Part shown: piece after piece, positions 25,901 through 34,522 of the stretch | Numbering within the stretch: position 1 is the stretch's first letter | Layout of the letters: each line of letters starts with the position of its first letter | NCBI RefSeq assembly: GCF_009935865.1 | Contig: NZ_QWEL01000002.1 | Span: forward strand, 280,426 to 344,425 | DNA from: Odoribacter sp. Z80 | GTDB taxonomy: Bacteria; Bacteroidota; Bacteroidia; Bacteroidales; Marinifilaceae | Length of the DNA: 64,000 bases | Reading direction: 5' to 3' | Translations under genes and position numbers: made by a program | The notes under the pieces: model-generated | Told to the model about the DNA's origin: nothing | What the model saw: only the letters and a program-made list of their open reading frames with translations | Database searches by the model: none

Positions 25901-26580
25901 ACCGTCAAAGCTCCCATCCGGTCCAGCTCCTCTGCCCTAACCGTAGAAATTGCACTCGTCAGTTTACGTTTATCAATCACCTGATAGCCCGTCACCACGA
26001 CATCCTCCAACGTTTGCATTTCCTCATACATCGTAACCTCCAACATCTTCTGACCTGCAAATTTCAACTCAACATTTTTCATTCCTATAAAAGAAAAAAG
26101 CAAAACAATATCTTCACTATCCGCCAACTCCACTGAAAATTCACCTTCGGAATTCGTAACTGTTCCCCAGGTAGTTCCCTTGATACTCACAGAAACTCCC
26201 GGCAAAGGCCCTCCCCCGGAATCCTTCACCTTACCCTTAACAACAACAGATTTCACCTGAGGCAACGATTGCTTTTCCTTGATAATAATCACTTTATCGT
26301 CCACAAAACACTCCATTCCCACCGTCTGAAGTAAACTATCCAAAAAATCCTTCAGATTCTCGTTCACCACATTCACCGTAATACTCCCCTTCTGCTTTAC
26401 AACCGTGTGATTATACAAAAACTCATAATTCAACTGCTTGCTCAACGTCTGAAACACCCTGTCCAATGTCACATTCTGCATCTTCAGACTAACCTTCGAC
26501 TGGGAAAAAGCCTCCGCATATATCCCCCACGCGGGATACAACAACAAACATATAACCAGAAATATTCCCCTTTTTTTCAT
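22927..26580 (-). CDS. SusC/RagA-family TonB-dependent transporter with N-terminal STN signalling domain
   Basis: This outer-membrane receptor has about 1217 residues when started at M-K-K-R-G-I-F-L (26578-26580). Order: signal peptide, STN domain (about 30-105, L-D-R-V-F-Q-T-L), a carboxypeptidase-like regulatory domain (V-K-G-K-V-K-D near 115, then T-N-S-E-G-E-F), plug domain with V-V-V-T-G-Y and V-L-K-D-A-S-A-T-A-I-Y-G, then a long beta-barrel ending in aromatic Phe. The STN domain is what a FecR-type anti-sigma factor senses, matching the fecR and sigma genes directly upstream. It pairs with the downstream SusD. Confidence 0.93.
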   Translation of the reverse strand: MKKRGIFLVICLLLYPAWGIYAEAFSQSKVSLKMQNVTLDRVFQTLSKQLNYEFLYNHTVVKQKGSITVNVVNENLKDFLDSLLQTVGMECFVDDKVIIIKEKQSLPQVKSVVVKGKVKDSGGGPLPGVSVSIKGTTWGTVTNSEGEFSVELADSEDIVLLFSFIGMKNVELKFAGQKMLEVTMYEEMQTLEDVVVTGYQVIDKRKLTSAISTVRAEELDRMGALTVDQMLEGKAPGLMIVNVSAQPGAASKMRVRAGGTFTGTREPLWVIDGVVYEDPVPLSAADINSLDQINLIGNAISGLNPQDIAQIDVLKDASATAIYGTRAANGVIVVTTKRGKSGSLYLNYSGTVSIVDRPRYSDFQLMNSKERIDVSREIVQRNLHYPDEVRSFVGYEGALKKYYDRELDFAGFQDEVSRLERMNTDWFGELYRVSVKHSHGVSVSGGTDKMRVYAGLNYDNQEGSEIHTGLTRFSGRINTDFNLRKNILISVGLSGSSQKADYNHSAYSIFDEAAGKSRAVPVRDEEGKLVYQDMIYHTYGLAVPLKYNILEELDNSRHIVRNKDLNMRASVDWEIVRGLKVRSQFSYRNTTNIDEEWMTEKTKLARIARTYAFPEDKKDENVLQFSMLPFGGLYKSGTTSSESYTLTTQVNYGKSVGEKHHFNINLGHEVISTSYKGASGWEAPGYNHEQGRTFIKLPSLFVYAYDTSQQIYAYLNMINWLSDKSNTNNLLASHDIYPDITDSQSNTLSFFGIFNYQYSDRYIFNFNLRSDGSNRFGQYERYKFRPAWSASFRWNVHAEGFMEEWTNTFLDELAFRVSYGFRGTVPNASPYLIIKDYGQTHAGVSPEFVSSLSDFPNADLKWERTKTVNGGLNFSVLGGRVNGAVDYAYSRSLDLLLTRPVSLVNGKASHLYNGGTKEDHTIEFNVIAQAVKLPKFRWNVNFNFSRVTEKILEGFDDNIGLNSVQDFLNGTIYRKGFPLDGFYSYRFNGLNEQGEPTFVNFAESAQYNPGQEYDNEVILRELEKALVYEGNRLPKFYGGFGTEFKYANLTLSAGFSYKVGQKVRLLELYPGGSQNMPMPEGNMSSVFVNRWRQPGDEAHTDIPALSNADLSNNNTSAYLASPYILPWQSTLWWAYDQSDVRTAKGSYIRWQNLSLYYDVPDKKLRRLGVSNVRIGFQTQNLCVFTFDKKLKGMDPEQVRNLGLPVLPSYNFSLNFSF

Positions 26581-26629
26581 ACCTATTATTGTTAATAATT
26601 CAACTCTCTTTTTCAACCGGAAAACCTCA

Positions 26630-27781
26630 CTACTCACAAACCACCACAGAATCTCCCGTCCGGATAAATCTTATATTTTCTACTTGCTCGAACTTACGGA
26701 ACAAACGCCCAACCTCCTCATAACGCTGCAACCGCCCGGAAAATTCCAGCTCTTTCAATTTCGGCTCCTGAAAAACCACCCTAAACCCATACCATCGCGA
26801 AACCATTTGCATGATATCCTCCAAATGCTGAGCTTCAAAATAATAATATCCGTCTTTCCAGGCTGTGTACAAAAGTGTATTCACCTCCTTCACATTTACT
26901 TCTCCCGTTTCCCGGTCACTCGAAATCTGATAGCCGGGTTGCAAATCATACTCCCGGCCCCCGCAAACCGCCCTCACCTTTCCCGAAATCAAGGTAGCCA
27001 TTGTCGAACTCCCCTCCGTATAAGCATTCACATTAAAAGAAGTTCCCAAAACCTCAATATCCATATCAGCAGTCTTCACCGTAAAACGGCTCGAAGTATC
27101 ACGGCTCACCTCAAAATACGCCTCTCCTTTCAAATAAACTTCACGCTTCCCTTGTGGAAAAACAGCCGGATAACGAAGCTCTGACGCAGCATTCATAAAA
27201 ACACGTGTCCCGTCACTCAACACCAACCGGTACTCAGCTCCCACAGGCACAATCAATCTATTATAAACAACTGTTTCGTCCTTAGCCGGAGAAATTCCGG
27301 CCCGATAAGTCAATCTGTTAGAATCACAAACTGCATTTACTCCGGAAACAGCGAGAGGCAAATCCTTCATTCCGGAAGGCAAAGCAATCTTTTCCCCGTC
27401 GCCCAATTCAAGTTGTACTTCTTGCACTTTCAGCGAATAAAACTGCTCTTCACCTCCCTGTTCCCGCATCCAAACACCTGTTCCCACCAACAATGCCAAA
27501 ACAGCAGCCACCCCGGCCATCCGCCGGAACAACCGCCGTCTGCGCAAACCGTCTGCCACTCGCTTCTTTTCCAAGATACTTTCCCAGGCAACTTCACAAT
27601 TGATACCTTTCCGCACCCTAAAGCCGGCATTACTCTGATACCACTGCTCCAATCTGCCATACTCCCTCCTGTTCTCCGGCAAACGCTCCAACCACTCTTC
27701 CAGCAAAACCCGGTCCGCTTCCGGCAAAATCTCACCAGCAAACTGTGCAGCAATAATACTCAATAATCTTTCTTCCATCAT
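26630..27781 (-). CDS. FecR-family anti-sigma factor/regulator
   Basis: This 383-residue inner-membrane protein has a cytoplasmic N-terminal part (1-85), one membrane helix near 88-104 (M-A-G-V-A-A-V-L-A-L-L-V-G-T-G-V-W), a FecR domain (about 165-275, V-P-V-G-A-E-Y-R-L-V-L-S-D-G-T and G-E-A-Y-F-E-V) and a C-terminal DUF4974-type domain (about 300-380). It should hold the upstream ECF sigma factor inactive until the STN domain of the SusC transporter signals substrate. It lies 50 bp before the SusC start. The second Met (27778) is an equally good start. Confidence 0.92.
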   Translation of the reverse strand: MMEERLLSIIAAQFAGEILPEADRVLLEEWLERLPENRREYGRLEQWYQSNAGFRVRKGINCEVAWESILEKKRVADGLRRRRLFRRMAGVAAVLALLVGTGVWMREQGGEEQFYSLKVQEVQLELGDGEKIALPSGMKDLPLAVSGVNAVCDSNRLTYRAGISPAKDETVVYNRLIVPVGAEYRLVLSDGTRVFMNAASELRYPAVFPQGKREVYLKGEAYFEVSRDTSSRFTVKTADMDIEVLGTSFNVNAYTEGSSTMATLISGKVRAVCGGREYDLQPGYQISSDRETGEVNVKEVNTLLYTAWKDGYYYFEAQHLEDIMQMVSRWYGFRVVFQEPKLKELEFSGRLQRYEEVGRLFRKFEQVENIRFIRTGDSVVVCE

Positions 27782-27947
27782 TTGCCCTTTTTAACTAAAA
27801 GGACCATCCAAACGATTTTGTATGACAGAAAAAGAAAAATTTTTACTTAAAATTTAAAATTAAATCCCAAAAGTCATGACATACCTGTGGCAAAGAACAT
27901 GCCCCGTCTCAAGAAAAGCACAAACAAAAAATACAAAAATCCCAAAC

Positions 27948-28559
27948 CTACTCCCGGTCCCTCGAAAACAACCTCCGGGCTTCCCGACCTCGTATCCGCT
28001 CCAATACAATAAGCAAAAACATAGAAAACCTGCGTTTATCCAGCGCAACACGCAAAAACTGAAAGGCCCGCCCCATCTGAGTTCTCACTGTATTGACACT
28101 GATTCCCAATAAATCGGCAACCTCCTGATACTTCCTTCCCTCCAGACAAACCATCATAAAAATTCTCCTCCGTTCCTCCGGCAAACGATTAATCGTCATA
28201 TACAAATACTCAATCTCTTCCTCATTCAATTCAGCAACCTCCCCTCCGTCCTCTTTCCAGTTGCCTGCGACCACAGCATGTCTTTCCTCACGCCGGCGGT
28301 TACCACGTAAATAATTCAAAGCAGCATGCTTTACAGAAGCAAAAATATACTTATCCAGACCCGACGAAAGATTTTCAAAACGTTTATTCACCCAAAAATC
28401 CACAAAACACTCCTGCACCGTATCCTCCGCAGCCTCCGGATCATTCAGCCAATAATTGGCAAACATAACTAAAGTTTCATAGTAAATTTCAAAAAGATAA
28501 CGGAAAGCACACTCTTTCCCCTCTTTCATTAAAATCAAAATATCATCTCTGTCCATCAT
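27948..28559 (-). CDS. ECF RNA polymerase sigma factor
   Basis: This sigma-70 family extracytoplasmic-function factor has about 203 residues. Region 2 lies at about 20-90 (Y-E-T-L-V-M-F-A, E-D-T-V-Q-E-C-F-V-D-F-W) and region 4 at about 120-180 (L-P-E-E-R-R-R-I-F, Y-Q-E-V-A-D-L-L-G-I-S-V-N-T-V). It is the first gene of the leftward operon and should switch on the SusCD system. A frame start at 28565 adds two residues. The 166-bp gap to the FecR gene carries no TAnnTTTG box in the right place, so a sigma-specific promoter may lie there. Confidence 0.92.
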   Translation of the reverse strand: MMDRDDILILMKEGKECAFRYLFEIYYETLVMFANYWLNDPEAAEDTVQECFVDFWVNKRFENLSSGLDKYIFASVKHAALNYLRGNRRREERHAVVAGNWKEDGGEVAELNEEEIEYLYMTINRLPEERRRIFMMVCLEGRKYQEVADLLGISVNTVRTQMGRAFQFLRVALDKRRFSMFLLIVLERIRGREARRLFSRDRE

Positions 28560-28753
28560 CCCCATTTTAAAAACTAACCGCAGGCAGAATCACACACAAT
28601 AAAAATCGACATTGCAATATTCATCAAATTCAAAAAGATATGCAAAAAATTCCGGTTATAAAATCATTAATAAATAATAATAATTTTTCATTTTTCTGTC
28701 ACACAAAAATAAAACAACGGTGCTATAAATAAAAAAACATCAAAGAAAATAAT
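28560..28753. other. Divergent regulatory spacer
   Basis: This AT-rich spacer separates the sigma factor (leftward) from the second DUF4595-like lipoprotein (rightward). No TAnnTTTG box is evident in either direction, which fits control by an alternative sigma factor, perhaps the ECF factor itself. Confidence 0.35.
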
Positions 28754-30187
28754 ATGCACCATTCAATAAAGTGTCTCTCTGTACTATGGCTTTGCATCGG
28801 ATTAGTATTCATTTCGTGTCAAAAAAACGACCCGGAAACTCCCGGTCCCGAAATTCCGGGACTACAATTCGATACTACAACTTACATTACCACCCTGCAA
28901 AGAGACACCGCCAATTTTGCACACCTGCAAATGTCTGTCTCTTTACCTGACCAAATCGACCGTATCGAAATATACCATACCGACCCGGAAACTCCCTTGG
29001 ACATAATTGAAAAATACCGGGGGATGCACCTCCTGGAATTCGATTATCCTATAGACATCAGCGATTTTCTGCAAGACACCACCCTGATTTATACCCTGAA
29101 AGTATATGATATGAAGGCCCATTGCCGGCACAAAACTTTCATCTTCCATATCAAACCGTTTTCCACACCGCAAATCACACTTCCGGACGGAAACAAACTA
29201 TTTACAGACCTGCCTTTATATAAAATACGGGCTCATTTCACAACCGGGTCAATACCCATTGCCAATATCCGTTTCACCATCGACGGAAAAACGGAAAATC
29301 TTCCCCTGCCGGAAGAACAAATCACAGCATACACCCTCAACCGGTCCATTTCATTAAACTACCTGAAAGAATATACCATCACACTCCAGGTAAAAGACAT
29401 CAACGGCAGACAACACACCCGTCATCTGACCCTTACAAAAATTCCGGGAATGGACAAACCGATAAAAATCCTTTGTGAAAAAAACAAAGACAAATACGAA
29501 TTTCAACTGGAATACAACCAAGAAACCGGAAAAATCACCGGAATCGACCTTATTGGACATTACAAATTTACTCTTACTTACGGCCGTTACGAAACTGCCA
29601 ATCTTATTACACAAATCAGCCAAACAGGCTACGACACACAACAGGATGTCATGACATACACCTATGAATACGACTCCCAAAAACGTCTGCAAACCGTAAC
29701 GACAGACCACAACGGTACCTCCGAAATCCAGGTCAGCCAATGCTATTATGACGCACAACAACTCACAGGCTACACCACCGGTAACACAACAATCGAAAAC
29801 ATAGCCTATGAAAACCTGGGAGCTCTGGGCAAACCTCTGGCCGAAATCTGGAATACAAATCTTTCGGAAATCCGGGACGACAACCGCACCAAAGCCAGCG
29901 ACTTCTGTACAGTTAAAATCCCCAGCTTCATTGAAGACCTTCCCCATTCAATGTTTGTGCCTCTACAGGTAAATATACCGTTTCAAGACATTTTCTTAAG
30001 CCGTTATATCCATTTAAAAAATGTAAGTTACACAAACAACCAGATTACGACAGACAACTACGACTATCAAACCGACAGCCAGGGAAGACTATCGAAAATC
30101 ATCAGAAAAATAACAGACCCGAAGGGCAATCAAACTTCCGGATACATCTACAGCTACATATACGAAGACACTGTTTCCCCCGAATAA
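28754..30187 (+). CDS. DUF4595-like lipoprotein (rightward copy)
   Basis: This 477-residue lipoprotein has lipobox L-V-F-I-S-C. It is a paralogue of the protein at 19005-20393: both have R-D-T-A after the linker, E-K/Q-Y-R-G-M, Y-P-I/V-D, F-T/S-T-G-S/M-x-P-I and a C-terminal set of Y-D-type repeats. It begins the rightward operon with the M6 protease 19 bp downstream. The copies flank the sigma/FecR/SusCD core and probably serve parallel roles in the two arms. The exact function is unknown. Confidence 0.75.
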   Translation: MHHSIKCLSVLWLCIGLVFISCQKNDPETPGPEIPGLQFDTTTYITTLQRDTANFAHLQMSVSLPDQIDRIEIYHTDPETPLDIIEKYRGMHLLEFDYPIDISDFLQDTTLIYTLKVYDMKAHCRHKTFIFHIKPFSTPQITLPDGNKLFTDLPLYKIRAHFTTGSIPIANIRFTIDGKTENLPLPEEQITAYTLNRSISLNYLKEYTITLQVKDINGRQHTRHLTLTKIPGMDKPIKILCEKNKDKYEFQLEYNQETGKITGIDLIGHYKFTLTYGRYETANLITQISQTGYDTQQDVMTYTYEYDSQKRLQTVTTDHNGTSEIQVSQCYYDAQQLTGYTTGNTTIENIAYENLGALGKPLAEIWNTNLSEIRDDNRTKASDFCTVKIPSFIEDLPHSMFVPLQVNIPFQDIFLSRYIHLKNVSYTNNQITTDNYDYQTDSQGRLSKIIRKITDPKGNQTSGYIYSYIYEDTVSPE

Positions 30188-30206
30188 AACATTAAATGAG
30201 CATACC

Positions 30207-32561
30207 ATGAAATACATACTCCTGATAGTCTCGGTTATATACAGTATACTTACCATACACCCACAAAAAGTACAGGCAATACAAGCCACAACGCGGCCAG
30301 TGGAAGTCAGGCTTCCGGACGGCACATCATTAACCATCCGCATCTATGGCGATGAACGTTTTCATTACACCACCACCATCGACGGTTATCTTATAAAACA
30401 AGGCCGTGACGGATTTTATTACTACATCCAGTCATCGGGCAACAGAACCCAAAATACAGGCACCGTCAGAGCTCACAACCCCGGCAACCGGAGCCTTGCC
30501 GAACAGGCCAGCCTGAGATTAAATTCCCGGGCTACAAATCTGCCGGCAGCAACTTACACCACAGTCAAACGTTCAGGAATGGGACAAACTGCTCAGTCAA
30601 AGCGAGGCAACAACACGATTCCCTTGACCGGAAGCCCAAAAGCCCTGATTATCTTAATGGAATACGCTGATGTAAAATTCACGGTCAGCAACCCCCAACA
30701 AACTTTCAACCAAATGGCCAACCAACAAGGCTACTCCGAGAATGGAGCCACCGGAAGCATCCGCGACTACTTCCGTTACAATTCCTCCGGACAATTCGAC
30801 CCCGAATTTATTGTATTCGGTCCGGTTACCTTAGAGCACTCACGGGATTTCTACGAAGGAGACATCATGTTCAAAGTCATTCCTGAAATATTCCCGAAAG
30901 CAATAGCAATGGGGTTGAACATCACAGAATTCGACAACGACGGCGACGGCATCCTCGATAACTTCTTTATCTATTTTGCCGGCCACAACCAGGCAGAGTC
31001 CGGCGAAGCCAATACAATATGGCCACACCGGTCCTCCATGCACAACCTCAATATAACTTATAACGGAATATTACTGGGAGACTACGCCTGTACTTCCGAA
31101 TTGAAAGGCAGTTCAACTTCCAATCAGCTCTGCGGCATCGGAACATTCTGCCACGAATTCTCACACGTACTGGGACTGCCGGATGTTTACGACCTGAATA
31201 GCTCAACAGACGGGGCAACAGCCGGGCTATTTTCATTTTCTCTCATGTCAAACGGAAACTACAACAACGAAGGCAGAACACCTCCGTCAATGAATGCCGT
31301 AGAACGCAACATGCTGGGCTGGCTGGAATTGGAAGAACTGAATGCCGGCATTAAAAACTACGAGCTTCCGCCGATTTCCGAAAACAAAGCCTATATGTTC
31401 TCCACCGAAAATGAAGGAGAATTTTTCGTACTGGAAAACCGCAATGCAAACAACCCCTGGGACCGGCATATCAATTCTTCCGACCAAGGGACAGGACTTT
31501 TAATCTACCACGTCGACCGTTCTGAAAACATGGTCAATGGCCGGACAGCCAAAGAACGCTGGGAATACAGCGGAATAAACAACGTACTTGCGCATCCTTG
31601 TTTCCGGCTCATCCCGGCTTCCGGCAAAAAAAACTACGAGCAAGGAGATCCCGGAAACAATATGTTTTTCCCTGGAAATAAAAACGTAACCCAACTGAAT
31701 TTCGTTCCCTGGTCCGGCGAAGTGCTGGAAAACCGGTTGGAAAGGATAAGACTGGAAAACGACATTATTCATTTTTCCTACTATGCAACAACCACCCTGG
31801 CAGAACAGGTAACACTCTCTTCCCGGTCAGCCACAGTCGAAATTCTCCATAGCCTTCAGTTGGAAGCCACCCTGCTTCCGGAAGATGTCAGCAACCCCGC
31901 AATAATCTGGAGCAGTTCCAACGACTCCATTGCCCGGGTTAACGACAAAGGACTTGTAACCGGCACCCAGGCGGGTACAGCAACCATCACCGCCCGGTCA
32001 GCCGACGGAAATGCACAGGCATCCTGCGTTGTCACTGTGCATGCCGGCAACCTCGAAGAAAACCAAAAATTCGACATAGGACAAAGAGAAATCAGAATCG
32101 CATGGCCAGAACCGGAAACACCTCAAATATGGGTGATTAAATGGAAAAAACAAAAAAATCAAAACTTTCAGACTCTGGAAAGCGATACCACGCTATTTAT
32201 CATCAACCAACTGGAACCGGATACAGAATATGAAGTGGAAATCACAGCCATAATAAACGATAACGAAACCGCACCACTCATAAAACAAACACTCAGGACA
32301 CGTCCCCTCGAAGGACAATTTCCGGTCATCCACGGCATTCGGGCCGATTGGACGGAAGGAGACCGTTTCTGGCCGGTAGTAAATAACATTCCCGGAGAAG
32401 TCCGGCGCATTACCTGGAAACTCGATGACAAACCTTTTCCGGTAAGTAGCGACCTGATTCTGCCGGCAGGCGAACACAAACTCCAGGCAGAAATCACAAC
32501 CGGCGACGGAACCACCGAGACTATTATCCGGCAAATCACTGTAAAACCTAAACAAAAATAA
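30207..32561 (+). CDS. M6-family metalloprotease with Big2 and fibronectin-like domains
   Basis: This secreted protein of 784 residues has a signal peptide (residues 1-24), an N-terminal prodomain-like region (25-130), and an M6 (immune inhibitor A-like) catalytic domain (about 140-500) with zinc motif H316-E-F-S-H320 continuing V-L-G-L-P-D-V-Y-D, so all ligands are present. Then come a Big2 Ig-like domain (about 530-610, S-x-N-D-S-I-A-R-V with G-T-A-T-I-T-A), a fibronectin-like region (625-700) and a final beta domain. There is no type IX C-terminal signal. It is the likely active extracellular protease of the system. Confidence 0.9.
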   Translation: MKYILLIVSVIYSILTIHPQKVQAIQATTRPVEVRLPDGTSLTIRIYGDERFHYTTTIDGYLIKQGRDGFYYYIQSSGNRTQNTGTVRAHNPGNRSLAEQASLRLNSRATNLPAATYTTVKRSGMGQTAQSKRGNNTIPLTGSPKALIILMEYADVKFTVSNPQQTFNQMANQQGYSENGATGSIRDYFRYNSSGQFDPEFIVFGPVTLEHSRDFYEGDIMFKVIPEIFPKAIAMGLNITEFDNDGDGILDNFFIYFAGHNQAESGEANTIWPHRSSMHNLNITYNGILLGDYACTSELKGSSTSNQLCGIGTFCHEFSHVLGLPDVYDLNSSTDGATAGLFSFSLMSNGNYNNEGRTPPSMNAVERNMLGWLELEELNAGIKNYELPPISENKAYMFSTENEGEFFVLENRNANNPWDRHINSSDQGTGLLIYHVDRSENMVNGRTAKERWEYSGINNVLAHPCFRLIPASGKKNYEQGDPGNNMFFPGNKNVTQLNFVPWSGEVLENRLERIRLENDIIHFSYYATTTLAEQVTLSSRSATVEILHSLQLEATLLPEDVSNPAIIWSSSNDSIARVNDKGLVTGTQAGTATITARSADGNAQASCVVTVHAGNLEENQKFDIGQREIRIAWPEPETPQIWVIKWKKQKNQNFQTLESDTTLFIINQLEPDTEYEVEITAIINDNETAPLIKQTLRTRPLEGQFPVIHGIRADWTEGDRFWPVVNNIPGEVRRITWKLDDKPFPVSSDLILPAGEHKLQAEITTGDGTTETIIRQITVKPKQK

Positions 32562-32562
32562 C

Positions 32563-32979
32563 ATGCAAAAATATTTACCCTACCTACTGTCAATAACTCT
32601 GATATGGGGATGCAAAGACGATGACCTGGAACACCGGACAGCAGAACAACGCAACGCTTTTCTGCAAAAAAACGAAATAGGTATATACAATGGCGATAAC
32701 CCCATCGTTCTCTTTCAGTCCGACCTGCATCAGCTTGCTTACACCAGTAACGGAAAAAGCTGGCGCATACAAACAGACAACCAGCAACAATACCTTTCCT
32801 GCCGGCTAAACGAAAATGCCGTCCCCGGCAAAAACCTGACAGCAATCATTCATACCAAAGATATCGAAGATATAACCGAAGGAACATATACAGCCGTCGC
32901 ACTGAAAACAACAGACGAAAAATGCTGGCTATGGCTTCCGGATTTAAATACCGGATTAATAATCCAATACAAAAACTAA
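32563..32979 (+). CDS. Small lipoprotein of the M6 protease operon
   Basis: This 138-residue lipoprotein has signal/lipobox L-I-W-G-C. The mature part is a single small beta-rich domain with no family I recognise. It begins 1 bp after the protease stop, so it is translationally linked. It might be an immunity-like or chaperone partner of the protease, or part of a surface complex; this is not shown by the sequence. Confidence 0.65.
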   Translation: MQKYLPYLLSITLIWGCKDDDLEHRTAEQRNAFLQKNEIGIYNGDNPIVLFQSDLHQLAYTSNGKSWRIQTDNQQQYLSCRLNENAVPGKNLTAIIHTKDIEDITEGTYTAVALKTTDEKCWLWLPDLNTGLIIQYKN

Positions 32980-32997
32980 CCATTTAATTTTATCATT

Positions 32998-34161
32998 ATG
33001 AAGAAAAAATTCATCACAATGCTCGTGCTCTTAATGAGCTTAGGACTTAGTTTCAACTCTTGCAGCGATAACGACGACGACCCCATCGAAATCAAAGCAG
33101 AATTAACTGTTACCCCTGAAACACTACAATTTTCAGCTTTAGGCGGAAATGACAAAATCATCGTTTCGACCAAACTGAACAGTTGGACATTTACAGCAGA
33201 TCCTGCCGAGACCTGGTGTACAGCAACAAAAGCAAATGATACCCTTAAAATAGAAGTAGGCGAATTCTCTGAAAAAACAGACCGTACAGCAAAAATTAAA
33301 GTAACCTCGGGGAATGAAAACAAAGAAATTACAGTCATCCAGAAAGGAGTCAGCACTGAATTATCCCCGGAAACAAAAGAGGTAACCCTGAACGGTTTCG
33401 GTACAGCCATCCAAATCAAAATAACTGCCACCGACGAAAACTGGGAAGCCGTAGCCGACGAAAACTCTCCCTGGCTCCGTCCGTCCAAAGAAGGCGAATA
33501 CCTGGTAATCCGGGCCACTTTGACTGAATCCGACAGAAACGGTACCATCCTGCTCTCCCTGAACGATGCTAAAACCACCGTCACTGTAAATCAGACAGGA
33601 GCCTCCTTCAACGTCGGCGATTTATATCTGGGAGAAGACGGTACAGCCGTCGGTGTCATCATCAACAAAGACGAAGCAAACAACAACATTTATATCATTT
33701 CGACAGAAGAGCGTCAAATACCATTTACTAATGGCACTGACAATAAAGTGTATATCAGAACAGACAACAAAGACGGGAAAAAAGCCCTGGAAATATTAAA
33801 AGCCGAAGAAAACTATAAAGAAAAGTATACCATTGCAACCTACTGTGAAGAAATAGAAGAAAAAACCAAAATAAACGGCTGGTACATTGCGGCTGGATAT
33901 GAAGATGAAGTATGGAATGCCCTAAACGACAATAAAGACGTCATTAACAATACCTTAAAATCTTCAGGGAATCAAGAATTAGAAAGCAGCATGGAAAAGT
34001 ATCAGGAATTCTGGACTTCTACTCCTTCATTCTCAGCAGGCGATACTTATGCTACCTCAATAACAATGAGAAAACTCGATTCCTCAAAATACGCATGGAG
34101 AATTCCGAGCTACAGCTACATCGCCCGTTGTGTCCTCAGAATACAATACATCAACGAGTAA
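32998..34161 (+). CDS. BACON-domain lipoprotein with Lcl/DUF1566-like C-terminal domain
   Basis: This 387-residue lipoprotein has lipobox F-N-S-C and an acidic linker D-N-D-D-D-D. Two BACON-type Ig domains follow (about 35-115 with W-T/S and I-T-V-I-Q-K-G; 120-200 with P-W-L-R-P and V-T-V-N-Q-T-G), then a C-terminal domain with W-Y-I-A, Y-x-E-F-W-T-S-T and R-C-V-L-R-I typical of DUF1566/Lcl-like proteins. BACON domains bind mucin or glycoprotein surfaces in other Bacteroidetes proteins, so adhesion to the substrate is a reasonable inference. It is the last gene of the rightward arm and is followed by a strong terminator. Confidence 0.8.
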   Translation: MKKKFITMLVLLMSLGLSFNSCSDNDDDPIEIKAELTVTPETLQFSALGGNDKIIVSTKLNSWTFTADPAETWCTATKANDTLKIEVGEFSEKTDRTAKIKVTSGNENKEITVIQKGVSTELSPETKEVTLNGFGTAIQIKITATDENWEAVADENSPWLRPSKEGEYLVIRATLTESDRNGTILLSLNDAKTTVTVNQTGASFNVGDLYLGEDGTAVGVIINKDEANNNIYIISTEERQIPFTNGTDNKVYIRTDNKDGKKALEILKAEENYKEKYTIATYCEEIEEKTKINGWYIAAGYEDEVWNALNDNKDVINNTLKSSGNQELESSMEKYQEFWTSTPSFSAGDTYATSITMRKLDSSKYAWRIPSYSYIARCVLRIQYINE

Positions 34162-34214
34162 AACTTACAGAAAACTCTGACAACTATTTCATCAGAGCTA
34201 AATTTCAATAAAAC

Positions 34215-34253
34215 AGAAAATCGCGATAAAAATATATTTTATCGCGATTTTCT
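34215..34253 (+). terminator. Intrinsic terminator after the BACON lipoprotein gene
   Basis: A perfect 17-bp stem (34215-34231 with 34237-34253) has a 5-nt loop and a GC core TCGCGA, lying 54 bp after the stop. It ends the rightward operon and can act in both directions. Confidence 0.85.
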
Positions 34254-34522
34254 TTCCCTATCCAAAAACTCCTCAATTAATATTTATCCATCAGAACTTT
34301 AATCCGTCAATTAAAAATCTGCAAGACTGTCCTCTTCAGGTCCGCCAAACGCTCATCCTTCCCCAAAAACAACCCCCTGTTATGTCCACAACACACAGAG
34401 GGTCAGAATTAACTTTAACAACATTCCTGAAAGCAGGCAAACAATTACAGACTTCCGTCATCACCACACTTTTCGGCACTAAAACCATCAGCACTATAAG
34501 CGGCCAGCAATGGACAAAGGAA
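34254..34522. other. Spacer with no supported gene
   Basis: This lies between the terminator and the convergent T9SS cargo gene. A plus-strand frame begins at 34382 but covers the antisense of the cargo gene and has no protein-like features. Confidence 0.4.
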
